Shown here piece by piece: positions 11,446-23,931 of a DNA stretch of 64,000 bases. The stretch lies in the NCBI RefSeq assembly GCF_027744825.2, contig NC_071338.1, positions 25,062,001-25,126,000 on the forward strand, read 5' to 3'. The notes under the pieces were generated by a model that saw only the letters and a list, made by a program, of their open reading frames with translations, ran no database searches and was not told the origin of the DNA. The translations under genes and the position numbers were made by a program. Within the stretch, counting starts at the first letter, position 1. Each line of letters starts with the position of its first letter. The stretch comes from Synchiropus splendidus (taxonomy: Eukaryota; Chordata; Actinopteri; Syngnathiformes; Callionymidae).

Positions 11446-11532
11446 GTTTGGTAACAAACGTCCACGCTGTTACCAAACCAACACGTCATCGTCAACATAA
11501 GCCAATCGGAGGAGAGAAAACGATGGCACGTG
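11446..11532 (-). promoter_or_regulatory. Promoter-like region upstream of cry5: inverted repeat, CCAAT, E-box
   Basis: The segment contains a perfect 11-bp inverted repeat, GTTTGGTAACA at 11446-11456 and TGTTACCAAAC at 11468-11478, with an 11-bp spacer. The GTTACC half-sites resemble RFX X-box halves. A CCAAT motif lies at 11502-11506 and a perfect E-box CACGTG at 11527-11532. A second E-box is at 11103-11108. Fish photolyase genes are known to be light- and clock-controlled through D-box and E-box enhancers, so E-boxes here fit. I saw no clear D-box. Confidence 0.4.
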
Positions 11533-11539
11533 GTGTGAG

Positions 11540-12955
11540 GGTCGCCGCAATTTCACTATGTCCACAAGGTGTCAGGATTGTACAACAGAGAATGTAGAAA
11601 TACTCATCAATGTAGACGTCAATTCACCTCCTCGATTGTGTACAATACAAATATGATTTTGAGATACTCTGTTAAGGCGATCTGATAACGAAATATGTTT
11701 CTGAGGTAATTTGAACATCTATAAGAGCAAATAAATGGATTAAAATGCAAACAAGTTTTTGGCGATTTCTTGAAAAATTGGTCATGACACAAGGACGGAA
11801 CACTCAGTCCCCTGTTGTCCAAAATAACAAAAATGATTTTTAACTAATTAATTTCTAATGATTTTTTAAATTATCAAAGGAATAAATAAAATAATACCAC
11901 ATTACACAAAAGAAAATAAATTACAAGCAATGTATCGAATAAATAATTCACAATATCACTCTCATCTAAATGTTTTTAAGTTTTCCTTTTGAAACTTAAC
12001 TTCACATTTTTCTTCAATCTAAAAATGAAGGGCCACAATTTTCCAACAAAAATACATTTCCATCACAAGAAATTGCTTCATTTAAATTTTCCATGATTAT
12101 TTTTTTAAACTCTCTTTATCAGTTAATATAACCTATAGCCCCATTTAGATGTTCATTTAGTTTCAATCAACAATTTTAACAATGACAAAATTATCATCCT
12201 AGTTCTCTCTACAAAATGAAAAACAAAATCATCTTTAGTCAAAAAATGCAATGGTTTTATGTGACTTTTTAATAAAAAAAGTCATAAATCCTCCAAACAC
12301 AAGCCTTTTTATTCTGGTACAGAGCATGTTCCGTCTTAATTTCACTGTACAGCTAGCAAAGCTGAAAAACATGTTGACCAAGTTTACATTTCTCTCTCAC
12401 ATATTCCAAATATCCACAGTTTCAGCCACATCACATCCTCCACTCAGACTTTCCAATTCATCCCAATGCATTATCAGATCTTTCCTGTAAAAGTCCTCTA
12501 GATTTTCACATTCAATGAACTCATGTAAACACGTTTCTGTTTCTTTTCACATACTTTGCCATTTTTGTAACATTCATATCACCCTCTTATGTCGTAATAA
12601 AAATGTAGTTGCTCACACTCTGATTTATTTCATATTTTACCCTGAAGTTTCTCCATATTTTTGACCATTAACTCATTGAATTGCCTTCTCCCAGACTTCG
12701 TCAGCTGTTGATCTTGCTGCATTGTTCTTTCCAAGAATATTATATCGAGTTATCATTTCATTTAATTCTGTCCTCTTCTCCCCCACACCTTATACTGATT
12801 TTATCTGAAAATTTGAAAAAAAAAAAAAAAAAAAAAAAGAAACTTTTTTCTTTAAATTGGTCATCATTGTGTCAGGACCATTTTTCCCAAAAAAAATGAT
12901 GCCAGACAAATTGCTTTTATGTCATTTTGTGAATTTTGGAGGTGGATGAATCAGT
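11540..12955. other. AT-rich non-coding region with poly-A tract
   Basis: Strongly AT-rich, with an A-run at 12816-12838. The texture suggests an old retroelement with an internal A tail, but I could not place it in a family. No gene is supported. Confidence 0.4.
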
Positions 12956-13049
12956 GCACCATTAGAATGCACTTAAAAAAGCTGTTCAGAATCAGTCACT
13001 GATGAGAAATGGCGAAGCTTCGCATGACAGCTGGGTGTTCTAATGGTGC
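12956..13049. mobile_element. 94-bp foldback/MITE with palindromic core
   Basis: Perfect 12-bp terminal inverted repeats GCACCATTAGAA (12956-12967) and TTCTAATGGTGC (13038-13049) enclose a perfect 12-bp palindrome GCGAAGCTTCGC (13012-13023). Such compact symmetry suggests a tiny non-autonomous DNA element. Confidence 0.55.
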
Positions 13050-14155
13050 CAGTGAGAATGGAAGCCTGTTCTACTAAGCAAAAGATGAAGCGCATCATCT
13101 GAGATAACTGAAGCAACTTTAAAGAATGAGGGGCGAGTGGTAACCATCTGCGTTTGGCTGCTTTGCAGGATTATTTTGCTCTGAAAGTTTGCCTCAAACA
13201 GGTTTTGAAACCGGCTGCAAATGCCCAGGGTTTTCCAAGGTAAGCAATTTGCATACGATGATAGACAGCAGAGAAGTTATCAAAAACATTGGTAAGGACA
13301 TACTCTCTGGTGAAAGACTGAGTGAGTCCCACAATTGACCCCTATGCATGACGTGTTTTATGCAGCCGATCCTTCTGAAGAGAGTTATACATTGGCGCTC
13401 AATATTGCTTCCCGTCTCTGATCCGTTCAGACAGTTCACCCTCTCACAATAGTGAGTCGTGAACCTGCTCTTCATCCTCACACGCAGTTGACAAATCCCT
13501 CATTATTTGTTCAAGTTGTCGCCACTTTCACTGCTTCAGTTCACCAGTGTGTGTCCCGCCAGTGACATTACAAGATGCTCATCACAAACACAATGTACAA
13601 GTTGACGTAAGTCGAGGAGGTCATAAGTGGGATGTTACTTGTAATTTATGGTAGTATATAGTATGTATATTTTTTCTATACACGGAATGAAAACCCACTT
13701 TTTCGTGTCTTATTATGTCGCTGACTCTTTGAAAGTCACTTTCCATAGTTGTAGTTGCTCAACAGTGTTGTGTGTACGTGGAAAAGCAACTGCAGATGAC
13801 AGAGCAAACATTGCTCAGATGGAGCAGCAAACCACCGTGTATTACTTCTTTGTTGACCCAATTTTCATGAACGCAGGTGAGGGTGGGATCTTTTGGGCTC
13901 AGCTCTGCCTCAGTGCAGCTCAAATCCACTCTCCAATTCGTCTTCTTTCAGAGAGAAGTTCTCCAGCTCAAAAACCTGCTCGAGTCCCACAACAGCAGCA
14001 GCAGGGGATTCACTTCTCTGCTCATTAAGGTGTCAGACCGACTAGCTAGTTATCACGGCGAGAACCTCACCATCATTGGAGATGTTCTTCAGTTATGATG
14101 TGTAAAACCCTCCCACTCTATTAAAACAGTGCTATATCAAGTTCCAGCCTTACAG
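13050..14155. other. Non-coding, no supported feature
   Basis: Frames at 13648-14098 overlap each other and lack recognisable domains or splice support. No repeat hallmarks are visible. Confidence 0.4.
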
Positions 14156-14159
14156 GGTC

Positions 14160-14660
14160 TCACCAAACAAGTTTGTCTGGAACTCTGCGCGTCCTTTTCA
14201 TCTGAAAGCACAAAAAGCCCTCTGACATCTGTTGGAATGTTCTGTCTTTTGATTTGGATGTTTTTGATACGACACACAAGAGCCGCTGACACAATATTCC
14301 TTTTTAATGAGCGCGATCATAGAGAATCGCTAATGCTGGCGGGAAAAGTGCCGAATGATTCATGGCTTTAATTTGCCGACACTCCAGCGCTGGGCTGAAG
14401 AGTACCACACATCTCGGCACGAGCCTTCATTTACACGCTCATACTCAGGCGAACCCTGTGCAGGAAGGACTAATGAAGAAATCACTAAACAGCAAAGTGC
14501 CAAGATGATTAATGAAGTGGGGCTCTCACAGTTTAGCGTCCGTTATAAATAACAGCTGCAAATATTTTTCAGCTGCTTTTTAATGAGTGTGATGGTGTCA
14601 CTTTTGAGCCAGATCTGAACACCTGAACGTGTGGATAGCATCATCTCTCACCCTTCCCGC
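14160..14660. promoter_or_regulatory. Enhancer-like conserved-looking non-coding block
   Basis: Non-repetitive, balanced composition with dense TAAT/ATTA cores (TTTTTAATGAGCGCG, GATTAATGAAGTGG, TTTTTAATGAGTGTG) and CAGCTG-type E-boxes (AACAGCTGC, TTCAGCTGC). It lies between the two divergent promoters of cry5 and the putative plus-strand gene. This is judged by texture only. Comparison with other fishes is needed to confirm conservation. Confidence 0.3.
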
Positions 14661-14669
14661 CTCCTACTA

Positions 14670-16380
14670 AATACCCACCTGGCTTGAACTGTCTCAGAAG
14701 ACAGTATCAGGAAGTCTAGTTCAAAGACTGCAAATTGCAGCTGCGACTCAGGTCCAGCAGTGCAAGATAGAGGGTTCTCCTGCACCTGAGGTCATTTATC
14801 ACCATGACTCATGTCCTGAGAGCATTCCATCCCCAACCAGAAGGACACTTTGTGTTAGGATTAAACCAATGTGAACATTTTACTTAACAAATAATGCAAA
14901 TAAATAGATAAATGAAATCATGAAACACTCAATTAAAATATGATTGAGTTGATCTGTACTCTAAGCAACTTTAAAACAATTCAAAATGGAGGATGAAAAC
15001 AACGGTCCCTAGTTGAAGTTGAACATCAGTGCAGTGCATTTTGTGCACTGGACACGATCCAGTTTTATCTCTTTGTCCGGAGATAGAGGTGGGCGACAAG
15101 ATGTCATTAAATCCTGAACAAATAGAACGTGTTGACCATCTACCAACATGAAGAGATCACATGGATTCAGTCACATTCCTTCTATACACTGATCTATGCT
15201 TATGCATTGACTCGTCTATCAAAATTTAAAGCAGCACTGCACTTGGTTTTCCACACACTCACAGCAAAGAAGTCGGTGAAATGCACAACTTCGAGTTCTT
15301 TTCAATCCTGAAGTGCCTCTACCTTGACTAAACACCTTCACGTTCATTCAATAAAATGATGGAGAGATCCTTGTCAGACATCAAAGACTGTCTGCACCAC
15401 AGAGCTAACAGAGCTAATGTGATGTGTCACTTGAAAACTTTATCGACACTCATAGAGTATCAATGTTTGCCTCGAGGTTTGAAAGTTGGCTGAAAACTAA
15501 ACGCAGAACCAAATAAACGCACTCCAAAATGTAAGGAGAGAAATAATTGTTGTTGTTATGAAGCAAGATGAGGTAAAGAATGTTAAAGATTTGTCCTCAA
15601 ATTCCCCAAACTAGAACAAAATAATGCAAATGAGATTCTGCTAAAATCAAATTTTCATTTTAAAATAAATAAATATATCTATATCTATATATAATATAAA
15701 TATAAATATATATAATATAGTTTCCCCCTTTCTGGAATCATTTTTAAACAAATACATTCTCTGCAATTTGATTCTGCAAATAACATGCCAAAATAGCTGA
15801 GTGTCAGAAGGTACAATTTTTCACAAATTAAAGGGGATTTTCTACAGGGCTTTTTGACTAAGCACAATTACCCTTTGGCTGAGTTGGCTGATGGTGTGAC
15901 TCAGGATTTTTTCAGTGAAAGAAGTGTGCCGACTACAAAAGGCTGAAAACACTGCATTAGTGGAGGACGTGAATATGAATGAGCAAGGACGTACAACAGG
16001 CATCAGGAGCTTATGTGGGATTTTTATGCAGGATTCTGTGACTGACCCACAATTTATTATATTTTACTTTTGGTTGTGCAACTACGTACCCTCACCTCGC
16101 TCTGTCATCGTGTTCATCATGAATTGCCCACTTTTGTGTGAAATTATCCGTTTTCTATTAAATGTAAATGCATTTTAAGCATCTTTCTAATGTGCATTTT
16201 CAGATACTGAACAAGAGGTGCGCTTTTTTTAACATTCTAAAATATCTCCTCCTCGCTTATATCGTTATTTTTGGAATATAGCTATGTCTAAATATAATTA
16301 AGAGATATAAAATTCATTTCATATGGAAGATATAGGTTTCCATCACCCTGCAGTTCATAAAACAAACATTTTTAAAACAG
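14670..16380. other. Non-coding, AT-rich, with AT microsatellite
   Basis: Contains a TATA/AT-rich simple repeat at about 15665-15720 and a short hairpin CAGTGCA/TGCACTG near 15034-15052. No exon is supported. Confidence 0.4.
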
Positions 16381-16389
16381 TTAAGAATT

Positions 16390-16890
16390 CGCTTTAACTG
16401 CCTGTTAGTGCTCGCTAGAGGTCACCAGTGAGCTGCAGAGCGTGCGCTCGTCCAGTCGGACGTGAATGGCGAGTCAATGTGTCTCAATGGAGCTTTGGAC
16501 TGTGATGGAATGGTGATGATAATGACGGAACCGCTGGCTGCTCGCATGACACCGACAGAGGCAGAAATGGAAACTATGCAAAACGTTACACCATTTTCCT
16601 GATGATAATTGGAAATCACTGTTGTGTTTTATCAACCGAAGCGAGGCGAATGACCGCCGACGCGGAATTTTAATTACAACATGTAAATATGGAAATATCA
16701 ATTTGTCAGCTCGAAGTCCAATCGATTTAGGTTGGACTTGCAAGTTTGCGCTTCATGAATTGTGTTATTGAATTTACGCTGGAAGACTGTTGCATAAACT
16801 GACTTCATATTCCGGAGGTATTTTGATGTTTCCATTTTCACAGAAAAGGTGCGCGGCCCGTGACCAAGTGATCCACACGGAGAGACTCCC
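16390..16890 (+). promoter_or_regulatory. Putative promoter of an unidentified plus-strand gene
   Basis: Composition changes here from AT-rich spacer to CpG-containing, non-repetitive sequence leading into the GC-rich exon-like segment at 16890-17299. No TATA box is evident, which is normal for CpG-type promoters. Confidence 0.3.
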
Positions 16891-16921
<31 letters not shown>

Positions 16922-16923
16922 GG
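16891..16923. repeat. (GA)n repeat in putative 5' UTR
   Basis: GA dinucleotides with one GC interruption, inside the GC-rich exon-like segment. GA tracts are common in vertebrate 5' UTRs and core promoters. Confidence 0.9.
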
Positions 16924-17250
16924 GGGCGCGGATTTGTCGACCACCTCCCTCCACTTACTCCGCGACACCCCGCCCGTCTGCCCGCCGTCTCCTCCCTCCA
17001 CCTCCGCTGCTTCCAGCTCCGTGAGTCGAGCTGAAGCTCAGAGGAAGAAAGTGATCGAGACTCGACCCCATGCAGATCCCGAACCTGACCTAGGACCACC
17101 TGCTCCAGCTGAAGACCGGCGGGAGGACGCACGAGTGGCGGCGCTCATCCATGCGCGCCAGCCGAGCACGGGCATAACCAGGGGGAGGATCTGAGAGTGG
17201 AATGAGACTTGAGCCGAGCAACTGTTGGGAGAAGAAGCCTTGATGAGTCC

Positions 17251-17299
17251 ATGCTGAGGAGAGTCATGCATCTCAACAGAGAGGAAGACGGCAGCAGAG
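17251..17299 (+). CDS. Candidate first coding exon (partial) of an unidentified gene
   Basis: The GC-rich transcript-like segment from about 16900 ends at a donor, GCAGCAGAG followed by GTGGGTG, at 17299/17300. An ATG at 17251 reads MLRRVMHLNREEDGSR and leaves one base of a codon at the donor. An alternative in-frame ATG is at 17266. A four-codon upstream ORF (17243-17257) overlaps the start. If spliced to 63938 the frame stays open to the window edge. I do not recognise the protein. The exon could equally be wholly 5' UTR. Confidence 0.3.
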
Positions 17300-18500
17300 G
17301 TGGGTGATGCTGCCGCTCCGAGGCTTTCCACATGCCCTTGAGTGTGTCATGATGTTGCCAAGTCCCGATGCTGGGGGTCATTGTGAGGTGTGTGGTGTCT
17401 GATTTGCAACACACCCACTCGCACTCGCGCATGGACCTCAGTGTAGTAACCGATACTTGAGCACTTGTTGTGCTCCATTTGTCTCCACTTGCTCCATGTT
17501 GGCCGTTACCACTGGAGCGGGGAAGCACAAGGTCAACCGTCCGCGGTCGCGGTGATGAGAAGTGTGTGTGTGTGCGCGCTGTAATTGATGCGCGTCCAGT
17601 GTCCAGTCTGCGCCGACAATTAAGAGAGCAGACGGTGTGTAATGAGACAAAACCATCGGGCAGCAGGAGAGAGGATGAAGAGAGAGTGTCGCTTGTGATG
17701 GTCCAGGCAGCGCCCTTCAGGGTCTGAAAGGAGGAAGGAGGTCCAGGTCACTGACAAACACCTGATGCTGAAGGAGACACCTTCCAAGTCTGGCGTCATG
17801 ACGCAGCGCTGTTTGTGTTTTAGGAAAGCGGGGCATCACTTGTGGGATCCAGGTTGTTGCTGTTGAGAGAAAACACCACAGGCAGTTGAAAGGTGAATTA
17901 CAGTCGAGAGCACTGCAGCCTGTTGACCTTAGACTTGTTTTCATTATTATTATTATTACTCATTATCTTATCATTATTGTCATGTGGACGTGTGGAAGAG
18001 TAATAGATTTTACAGGTGAAAGTTTAGCAGATAAAAAAATCACTTCCATCAGTGTAAATTGAATGTCCCCAAGACCAGCGTTTCACCTCATCCCAACCTG
18101 ATCACTCCAGGGTCATGAGGTGTTCCAATGCCAGACTAAACCCTTCAGCTCATGAAGTTCTTGCTTGAAGAATTATGAATATTATCAGATGAATAAAGTT
18201 TGACTTCAAGTTTCTGCTGGACATATGAGCTTCTCCCTTGAATCTTCCTGGATTATTGTGAGATATGTGTAGCCTTCAAAACCCCTTCCTTGAACACGTC
18301 CAGAAGTTTCACTCCGTCTATGATAGTGATCGTCTCCTTTCCACCTGCATTTCACGGACTGAGCGTGTGAAAAGTTGATGAATGAGGGAACAAAAATGGA
18401 TTCCCATGAGTGTCTCTGTTAAGGCTGTGGAATTCTGAAGTGTCTCACATTGTAGGAACCTGAAACATTCCCACCTAAACCTCATGATCACAGTGAAGCT
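17300..18500. other. Start of putative giant intron, non-coding
   Basis: GC content falls off after the donor at 17299. An (ATT)n run lies at about 17943-17960. The first 400 bases remain CpG-bearing and may include promoter-proximal regulatory sequence. No exon is supported. Confidence 0.4.
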
Positions 18501-18506
18501 TTAGGA

Positions 18507-18615
18507 CAGGGGTCTTCATCTCGCTCCTCATAGGGCCACTGTGTTGCAGGTTTCTGATCCAGACACCAAACCGATTACCGGGCTCAGACACCTATGAGCA
18601 ACACATCTAAGGCAG
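18507..18615 (+). mobile_element. Fragment of a common fish DNA repeat
   Basis: It opens with CAGGGGTCTTCATCTCG and continues through AGGGCCACTGTGTTGCAGGT, the pattern of a widespread fish hAT-like repeat. The far end was not located. Confidence 0.35.
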
Positions 18616-19275
18616 CTGTAGAGGATGAAGCACATGATTCTCTTTTAAGATTGAAGCGGAATTAAAGCTGTCAGAAAAAGGACAATTCCCAGCTGGTGTC
18701 AGCGTGTTCCTACCTTGTTTGTGGCATCTCAAACCTTGACCCTGACATGAGCCATCAGCTTTATGCTGCACTAGTAATTTCAATTCACACACAGAATGTA
18801 GGAGTGAGTGGAGTGGGAGACAGGTGACTTCAAACATCTGGAGTGCTAAGTACGATTCCATATGGACACCTGATGCTCGACCGTACTAGACGTGGCGAAG
18901 GAGGCACAATTACTATCATGATGGGCTTTTACTCCAGCTCAACACTGACTTACATGTTACTGGTCAAACACCTATTGAAAGGGAAAGTGTTGCTGTATAT
19001 TTTCAATTCCAAAATCTTAATTGAACGTGGTATTTTTCTATATCTGCTGGTAGTTAAAAAGCGATTTGATAGGCTGCAGCCCTTCTCAGTCGTGGCACAC
19101 CAGAAATGGCACAGTGAGTGAAACAGACTACAACACTAAAAACGTTGTGATGTAGGGCAGGTGCTGAGCACTTCCCAGAACATGACGCCAAATTAAACTT
19201 CTCATTGTTGGGCTGCCTAAAATGTCAATTTTCAGTCCTTACTTCTTCGGTCTACTAGGTTTTACATCACAACCA

Positions 19276-19560
19276 GTTATACCAGGTGTGTCCAAACCTT
19301 TTCAAAGTGGGGACCAATGTCAAAGTCAAACTCTATGTTTTAGCCATATCAATAATGTGCAGCTCACCCGTCTCATAAACGTTTAATTGGAAATGTAAAC
19401 TTTGCTAGACCAACATCTCTCTGCCTTTTATATCTGAAGTTCACACAGCATAAAAAAGTTCTCTGAGAAACTTACAGGGAGCTGAAAGCCTTGCTTTAAA
19501 CATGACAAGCCAATGTCAACTTTTACATAACATGAAACGTGGAGGAACACTACATTATGT
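19276..19560. mobile_element. MITE-like repeat fragment
   Basis: It starts CAGGTGTGTCCAAACCTTTT, similar to the CAGGGGTGTCCAAAC start of hAT-type fish repeats, followed by non-coding AT-rich sequence. The right terminus is not found, so boundaries are approximate. Confidence 0.3.
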
Positions 19561-19683
19561 GACGTGTGTCAAACTGATCTGGCTTCAAGAAGTGTTTCCT
19601 GCATTATTAGGTGGAGCTGTTGTGAACAACAATGCTTTAAGCGATATAACTATAACTATAATAGTAAGAGATTTTAATAATGT

Positions 19684-19925
19684 TAGCACAGCTTCCTGTC
19701 CGCCAGAAGGTTCAGGCTTCAAATCCAGCTCTGGACCTTTCTGGATGGAGTTTGCATGTTCTCCCCATGTACGTTTTCTCTGCGTACTCCGGTTTCCTCC
19801 CACAGCCAAAAAATCACTAGGTTAACTGGACACTCTAAAATTGCCCCTAGGTGTGTGTGTGAATGGTGTGTGTGCGCTGCGATGGCAATGACCACTGGGA
19901 TGGGCTCCACCACTCCCTGCAACCC
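19684..19925 (+). mobile_element. tRNA-derived SINE
   Basis: A degenerate tRNA-like head (box-B-like GGCTTCAAATCC) is followed by the conserved fish SINE body. Body landmarks are GGAGTTTGCATGTTCTCCCC, ACTCCGGTTTCCTCCCACAG and TTGCCCCTAGGTGTG, then a tail with GGGCTCCACCACTCCCTGCA. Related copies lie at 53868-54085, 21290-21475 (minus) and 906-1080 (minus). Confidence 0.75.
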
Positions 19926-20379
19926 TGAACATGTTTTTTCTAATGTAGCGTATCATTGCTGCCATCAGTTGAAATAACAGATGTAACATAACTCCAAATA
20001 ACCATTTATATTTATGATTTGAATTCAACAAAATATTTTTAATCCCGTAAATTGAAAGTTGTCTTCAGAGGCCGAACAGAGCAGCAATAAATCCTCCAGC
20101 CACCCAGGAAATCTTATATAAATGAAGTGACTCAAATGTTTTTTATGGCACCTTTTTCCAAAAGCGCTCTCATCATATTGGCCACTGATGTCACTCATGA
20201 GGTACTGGTCATCGGCAGTGTCAGACAGCCTCATTGTCAGGTCGGGTTTCACCAGGTCACCACATGAGTCACCATCACGCAGAGGTGATCTTGTGATGGC
20301 GTGTCGTGTTCAAGTTGAGATGGCATAGATTTAAAGATGAAATATAACATCTGGACTCAGCGCAACACCTTGTGAATTA

Positions 20380-20700
20380 TTTCTATGAAAAACCTGATAT
20401 GAAAAGCCGAGCCAACTCGGATTAATTATGCCACGTTAATGAGCAGCACACTTTCGAGTGAAGGCATCAGTCAGGACGAGTAATGGCTCAGCAGAATCAT
20501 CTGCGCAACATGAACTGAAATAAAAACATAAATAAAACTTCAAGGCAAATCTGTTTTGTGAGTTGATTTATCACCGTTTGGCTGAGACCACTCAAATTAA
20601 TTTTCACTAAATGACCCATTAGAATCATAGGAAACGTGTTTTATGATGCCCACCGCGGTGACAGCGGAGGACAAACAGAGATGGGTGTCAAGTTTGAAAC
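20380..20700. promoter_or_regulatory. Enhancer-like non-coding block
   Basis: Non-repetitive sequence with several homeodomain-type cores (GGATTAATTATGCC, CGTTAATGAGC, CAAATTAATTTTC, CATTAGAATC). It resembles conserved intronic enhancers by texture. Conservation is not tested. Confidence 0.25.
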
Positions 20701-21289
20701 AATAAGATTTGGCGCGAAAGGTCCCTGATACTTCACACAAACAGTGTCATAAACCTGTTGAAATGCTTGTTGTGTCCGTGACGTTCTGTGTTGGCGATAT
20801 TTCAAATGTTTTTCACGTTTACGCAGCCACTATCAGACTGCATCAGGTTAACAGCATTGATTCATTACTCATTACAAGCCAGCGTCCATCTTTAATTGTT
20901 GTCTGACAAGAGGGTTATCAAATATTATTTTCAACACAATCCTCAGGCACTTGTTGGCTGCGGGGATCACTCCGCTTTTTTGAGTGAGACCTGAAGCAGA
21001 AGGGAAAAAGTGTATCCCGTAAGTCAATGGACAGGAAAATATACACATTTTCAGCACCACAGGTGGAAGAAACTACAGTTGCAGTTGGGTAAAATGTTGA
21101 CATATTGAACACTAAATAATGGTTTCATGATGAGAGCAGTCACATTATAAGAGATCTTAGGTATTGCTATAAACATAAAATAAAACAATATTTAGGGGGA
21201 AATGTATCAGTAATATGTTAATAAAATAATATATTTAAAGATGAGGATTAGGATGAATTACACTACTACACTACTTAGAAGTAGAACTA

Positions 21290-21475
21290 CATCCATTTTA
21301 GCCTCTGTAGTATACAGGGTTGCGGCTGCAGAAAGGGAATGGACACCCTGGAAAGGGCTGTTACTCTGTCACTGCCACAACATAATCTACAGTCCGGAGG
21401 GTCGCCTTCAACTGGAATTGAACCTGTGGCCGTCGAGCTGTGGGGCTGCAGTGCTGATCACTACACAGAGACATT
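21290..21475 (-). mobile_element. SINE copy, minus orientation
   Basis: The reverse complement starts at 21475 with a tRNA-like head (box-B-like GGTTCAATTCCAG), runs through the SINE body with CCAGGGTGTCCATTCC, and ends with a tail reading AAAATGGATG near 21290. Confidence 0.55.
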
Positions 21476-22379
21476 CTATGTAGCAGTCTTGGTTGCAAGT
21501 GCATGGACCATAAAACCAACAGTTGACCTTATAACAATGACTTTAAAATATGAATTTCTACTCCCAGTATTGCATGAAATATTAAATCCATTTGAGAGAA
21601 TAGTCAAAATGCTACTAAGTTTGATGCGACGGGTTTGTTCTGAGCTGGATCGCTAGGCTCGTATCGGTTTGTGTGTTAAAGTTTGAGATTTCAGAAATGT
21701 TTTCACTGTATTGTGGTGAATGAATTCTGAGATTGTGGGTCAGTCATGAGTGAGTGACAGGCTTATCACGGATGGCTCTCAATGAAATACATAATAATTT
21801 GGCAGAATTGGTGTGACAGTAGCTTCTTTTTCTCAAGTATTTAGGCATGAAAAGGGGTACTTTCCTCATGCAGGGAAAAAGGGCCGTTGCTCAAGCACCA
21901 CTAGGGGTCATGTGTGCTCATCCCTGTTTTCGACTTTCTGGACAGAATACCCAGGCATTTACAGGTTATTTCAAACAGGATATTTATGGACGAGTGAGAA
22001 TACAGAGTGCGAAGTGCCTCACACTTTTACCTGCTAAAAATCCCATTAAATAAAGTATAAATTGGTTGAAATGTATTTTACGACAAGATTCAAAACCATC
22101 ATATTAAATTGGACCAGACATCAGCAACCTCTTACCTGAGGAGCGCAAAGATTAATATGGGGTGCGGTTTTTCTAAATTCCACCCATGCAGGACTCCAAA
22201 GGTCATGATCAAGATGTTTAAATGAATTCTGAATCCGACAGGAGGCCAGTGAGGTGAAAATGAAGCCAAAAAAAATAAATTCTGGATTTCAGTTTCAGTC
22301 GTGGTGGAGGATTTAAGGCGCTGTGAAGATGACTGGAACGAAAACACTGATCACTGAGGATGATTTCTCATTTTCTGTC

Positions 22380-22620
22380 CATCTTGTACCATATTATTTA
22401 AGAATTTATTGAGTTTCTGTCCCTGCGGATCATAATATTGCCGCTCCGCTGTGAGTGATTCATTATTTGTGGTATTTTGGGGCAGACGACAACACTGGGG
22501 GGTGAACCTCACTTTACCTGTGCGGATGATTCATTCAAGGCGTCATTTATTCTGAACTTGGTGAACCCACATTTAGAAATGACGTGTTTTTTCCATCATC
22601 TTTTTGCCATCTTTCACTCC
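22380..22620. promoter_or_regulatory. Possible enhancer-like block
   Basis: Non-repetitive with ATTCATTATTTGTGG, GATGATTCATTCAAGG and GTCATTTATTCTG motifs. Weak evidence, based on texture and location in the putative first intron. Confidence 0.2.
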
Positions 22621-23379
22621 TCATTATTCAACACGAGTCTAAAAACAATGTTGTAACTCTCAGGTGCAGCTGCTGTTTTGCCAACAGAAGCAGGGAAACA
22701 CACCACCGTGTGACAAAACAGGCACATCTGTCGTTTGGCGACACGATAAATACAGCTCCGGCCACTTCACATTGGTTTTGTTCAAGGTTGAATTGGTGCC
22801 ACCCTGGATCATTTCCAAAAACACACAGTTAGATTTGTTGCCATAATGTTTCTTTTTTCATATATATTTTTATTGACAGGTGGAAGTGAGTGGCTTGGTG
22901 GAGGCATCCTGAATAAAGAACAGTTCCCTGTAGACAAATTAGAATCACTAGTCGACCTCTGATGTTTTAGGACAGTGGGGTGAGACTGCAGAGTCTGGAT
23001 GAAACACTGGCACACAAGAACATAGATAGTCCACACAGAAAGATCACAGCTGGAATGACACAGCTATGTCCACCTAGAAAAAGAAGAGCTATATAACTTG
23101 CATGACATGAATATTTTATTGGTCTCCTTATTTTAGCAGAACAATTTCCAGAGGACATCCTCCTCCACGTCGGTCCATTTTAATCATCCTCACTTGTCAC
23201 ACACATTCTCCTCATCCCAATGTTTACTGTATCCATGAACCACATTTGTTGTTTTGCTCTGTTCTACGTGAATATATTTGACACAATTCACCTATATTAA
23301 TAAATAACTGAATAGGGACACTAAAAGGAAAGAAATCAATGCCATTGACTAAGAAGTGTGAAGTAAACCATAAATAATG

Positions 23380-23820
23380 TCACAGGCTCAGAAATGACAG
23401 GCGGACTCAAAGCTGGGAGTATGGGATGAGGGTTGGTAAATAGTAATACACAAAAACGGCAGAGCCAAGACAAACGGGACGCAGCCCAAAGTTAAGAACG
23501 GGAACAAAAGGAGTCTCCAACGAAGAATAAATGACGATCAGAGTTCAGGATGACCGTAATCCAATAAGCGAGAACAGGAAGAGTCTCCAATGGAGAATAT
23601 ACAGCAAAGAACAGTCCAAAGTCCAAACAAAAGAGCTCATGACATAGATCGGTCACAAGGAGGAACAGGAACACGCCATGAAACGTTCGCGATCTGGTGC
23701 TGCACTGATCCAGCTACGCCTTAAGAATGGGTGAAATCAGGAAATGAGGTGCAGCTGCCGGTCACACCCGATCTCTCAAAATAGAGGAAACACACACAGG
23801 TATGAGGAAGTGTCCACAAG
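23380..23820. mobile_element. Unclassified repeat, LTR-like by texture
   Basis: An internal near-duplication (AGGAGTCTCCAACGAAGAAT at 23510-23529 and AAGAGTCTCCAATGGAGAAT at 23580-23599), together with the wording of the sequence, resembles LTR or solo-LTR repeats of fish. Ends and target duplication were not identified. Confidence 0.3.
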
Positions 23821-23931
23821 TGTCTAGCGCATGACAGTAGAGGACCAGACAAATAATCAGCTAAAAGAGATTTAAAAACTTGTATATTTATTTATGTCAC
23901 TGAATTATCAAATGCTGCAATGGATTTAAAT

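Noticed and set aside
16774..17194. Long frames on both strands across the GC-rich segment
   Set aside because: Generated by the (GA)n tract and high GC content (Ser-Leu or Arg-Glu runs). Better explained as 5' UTR.
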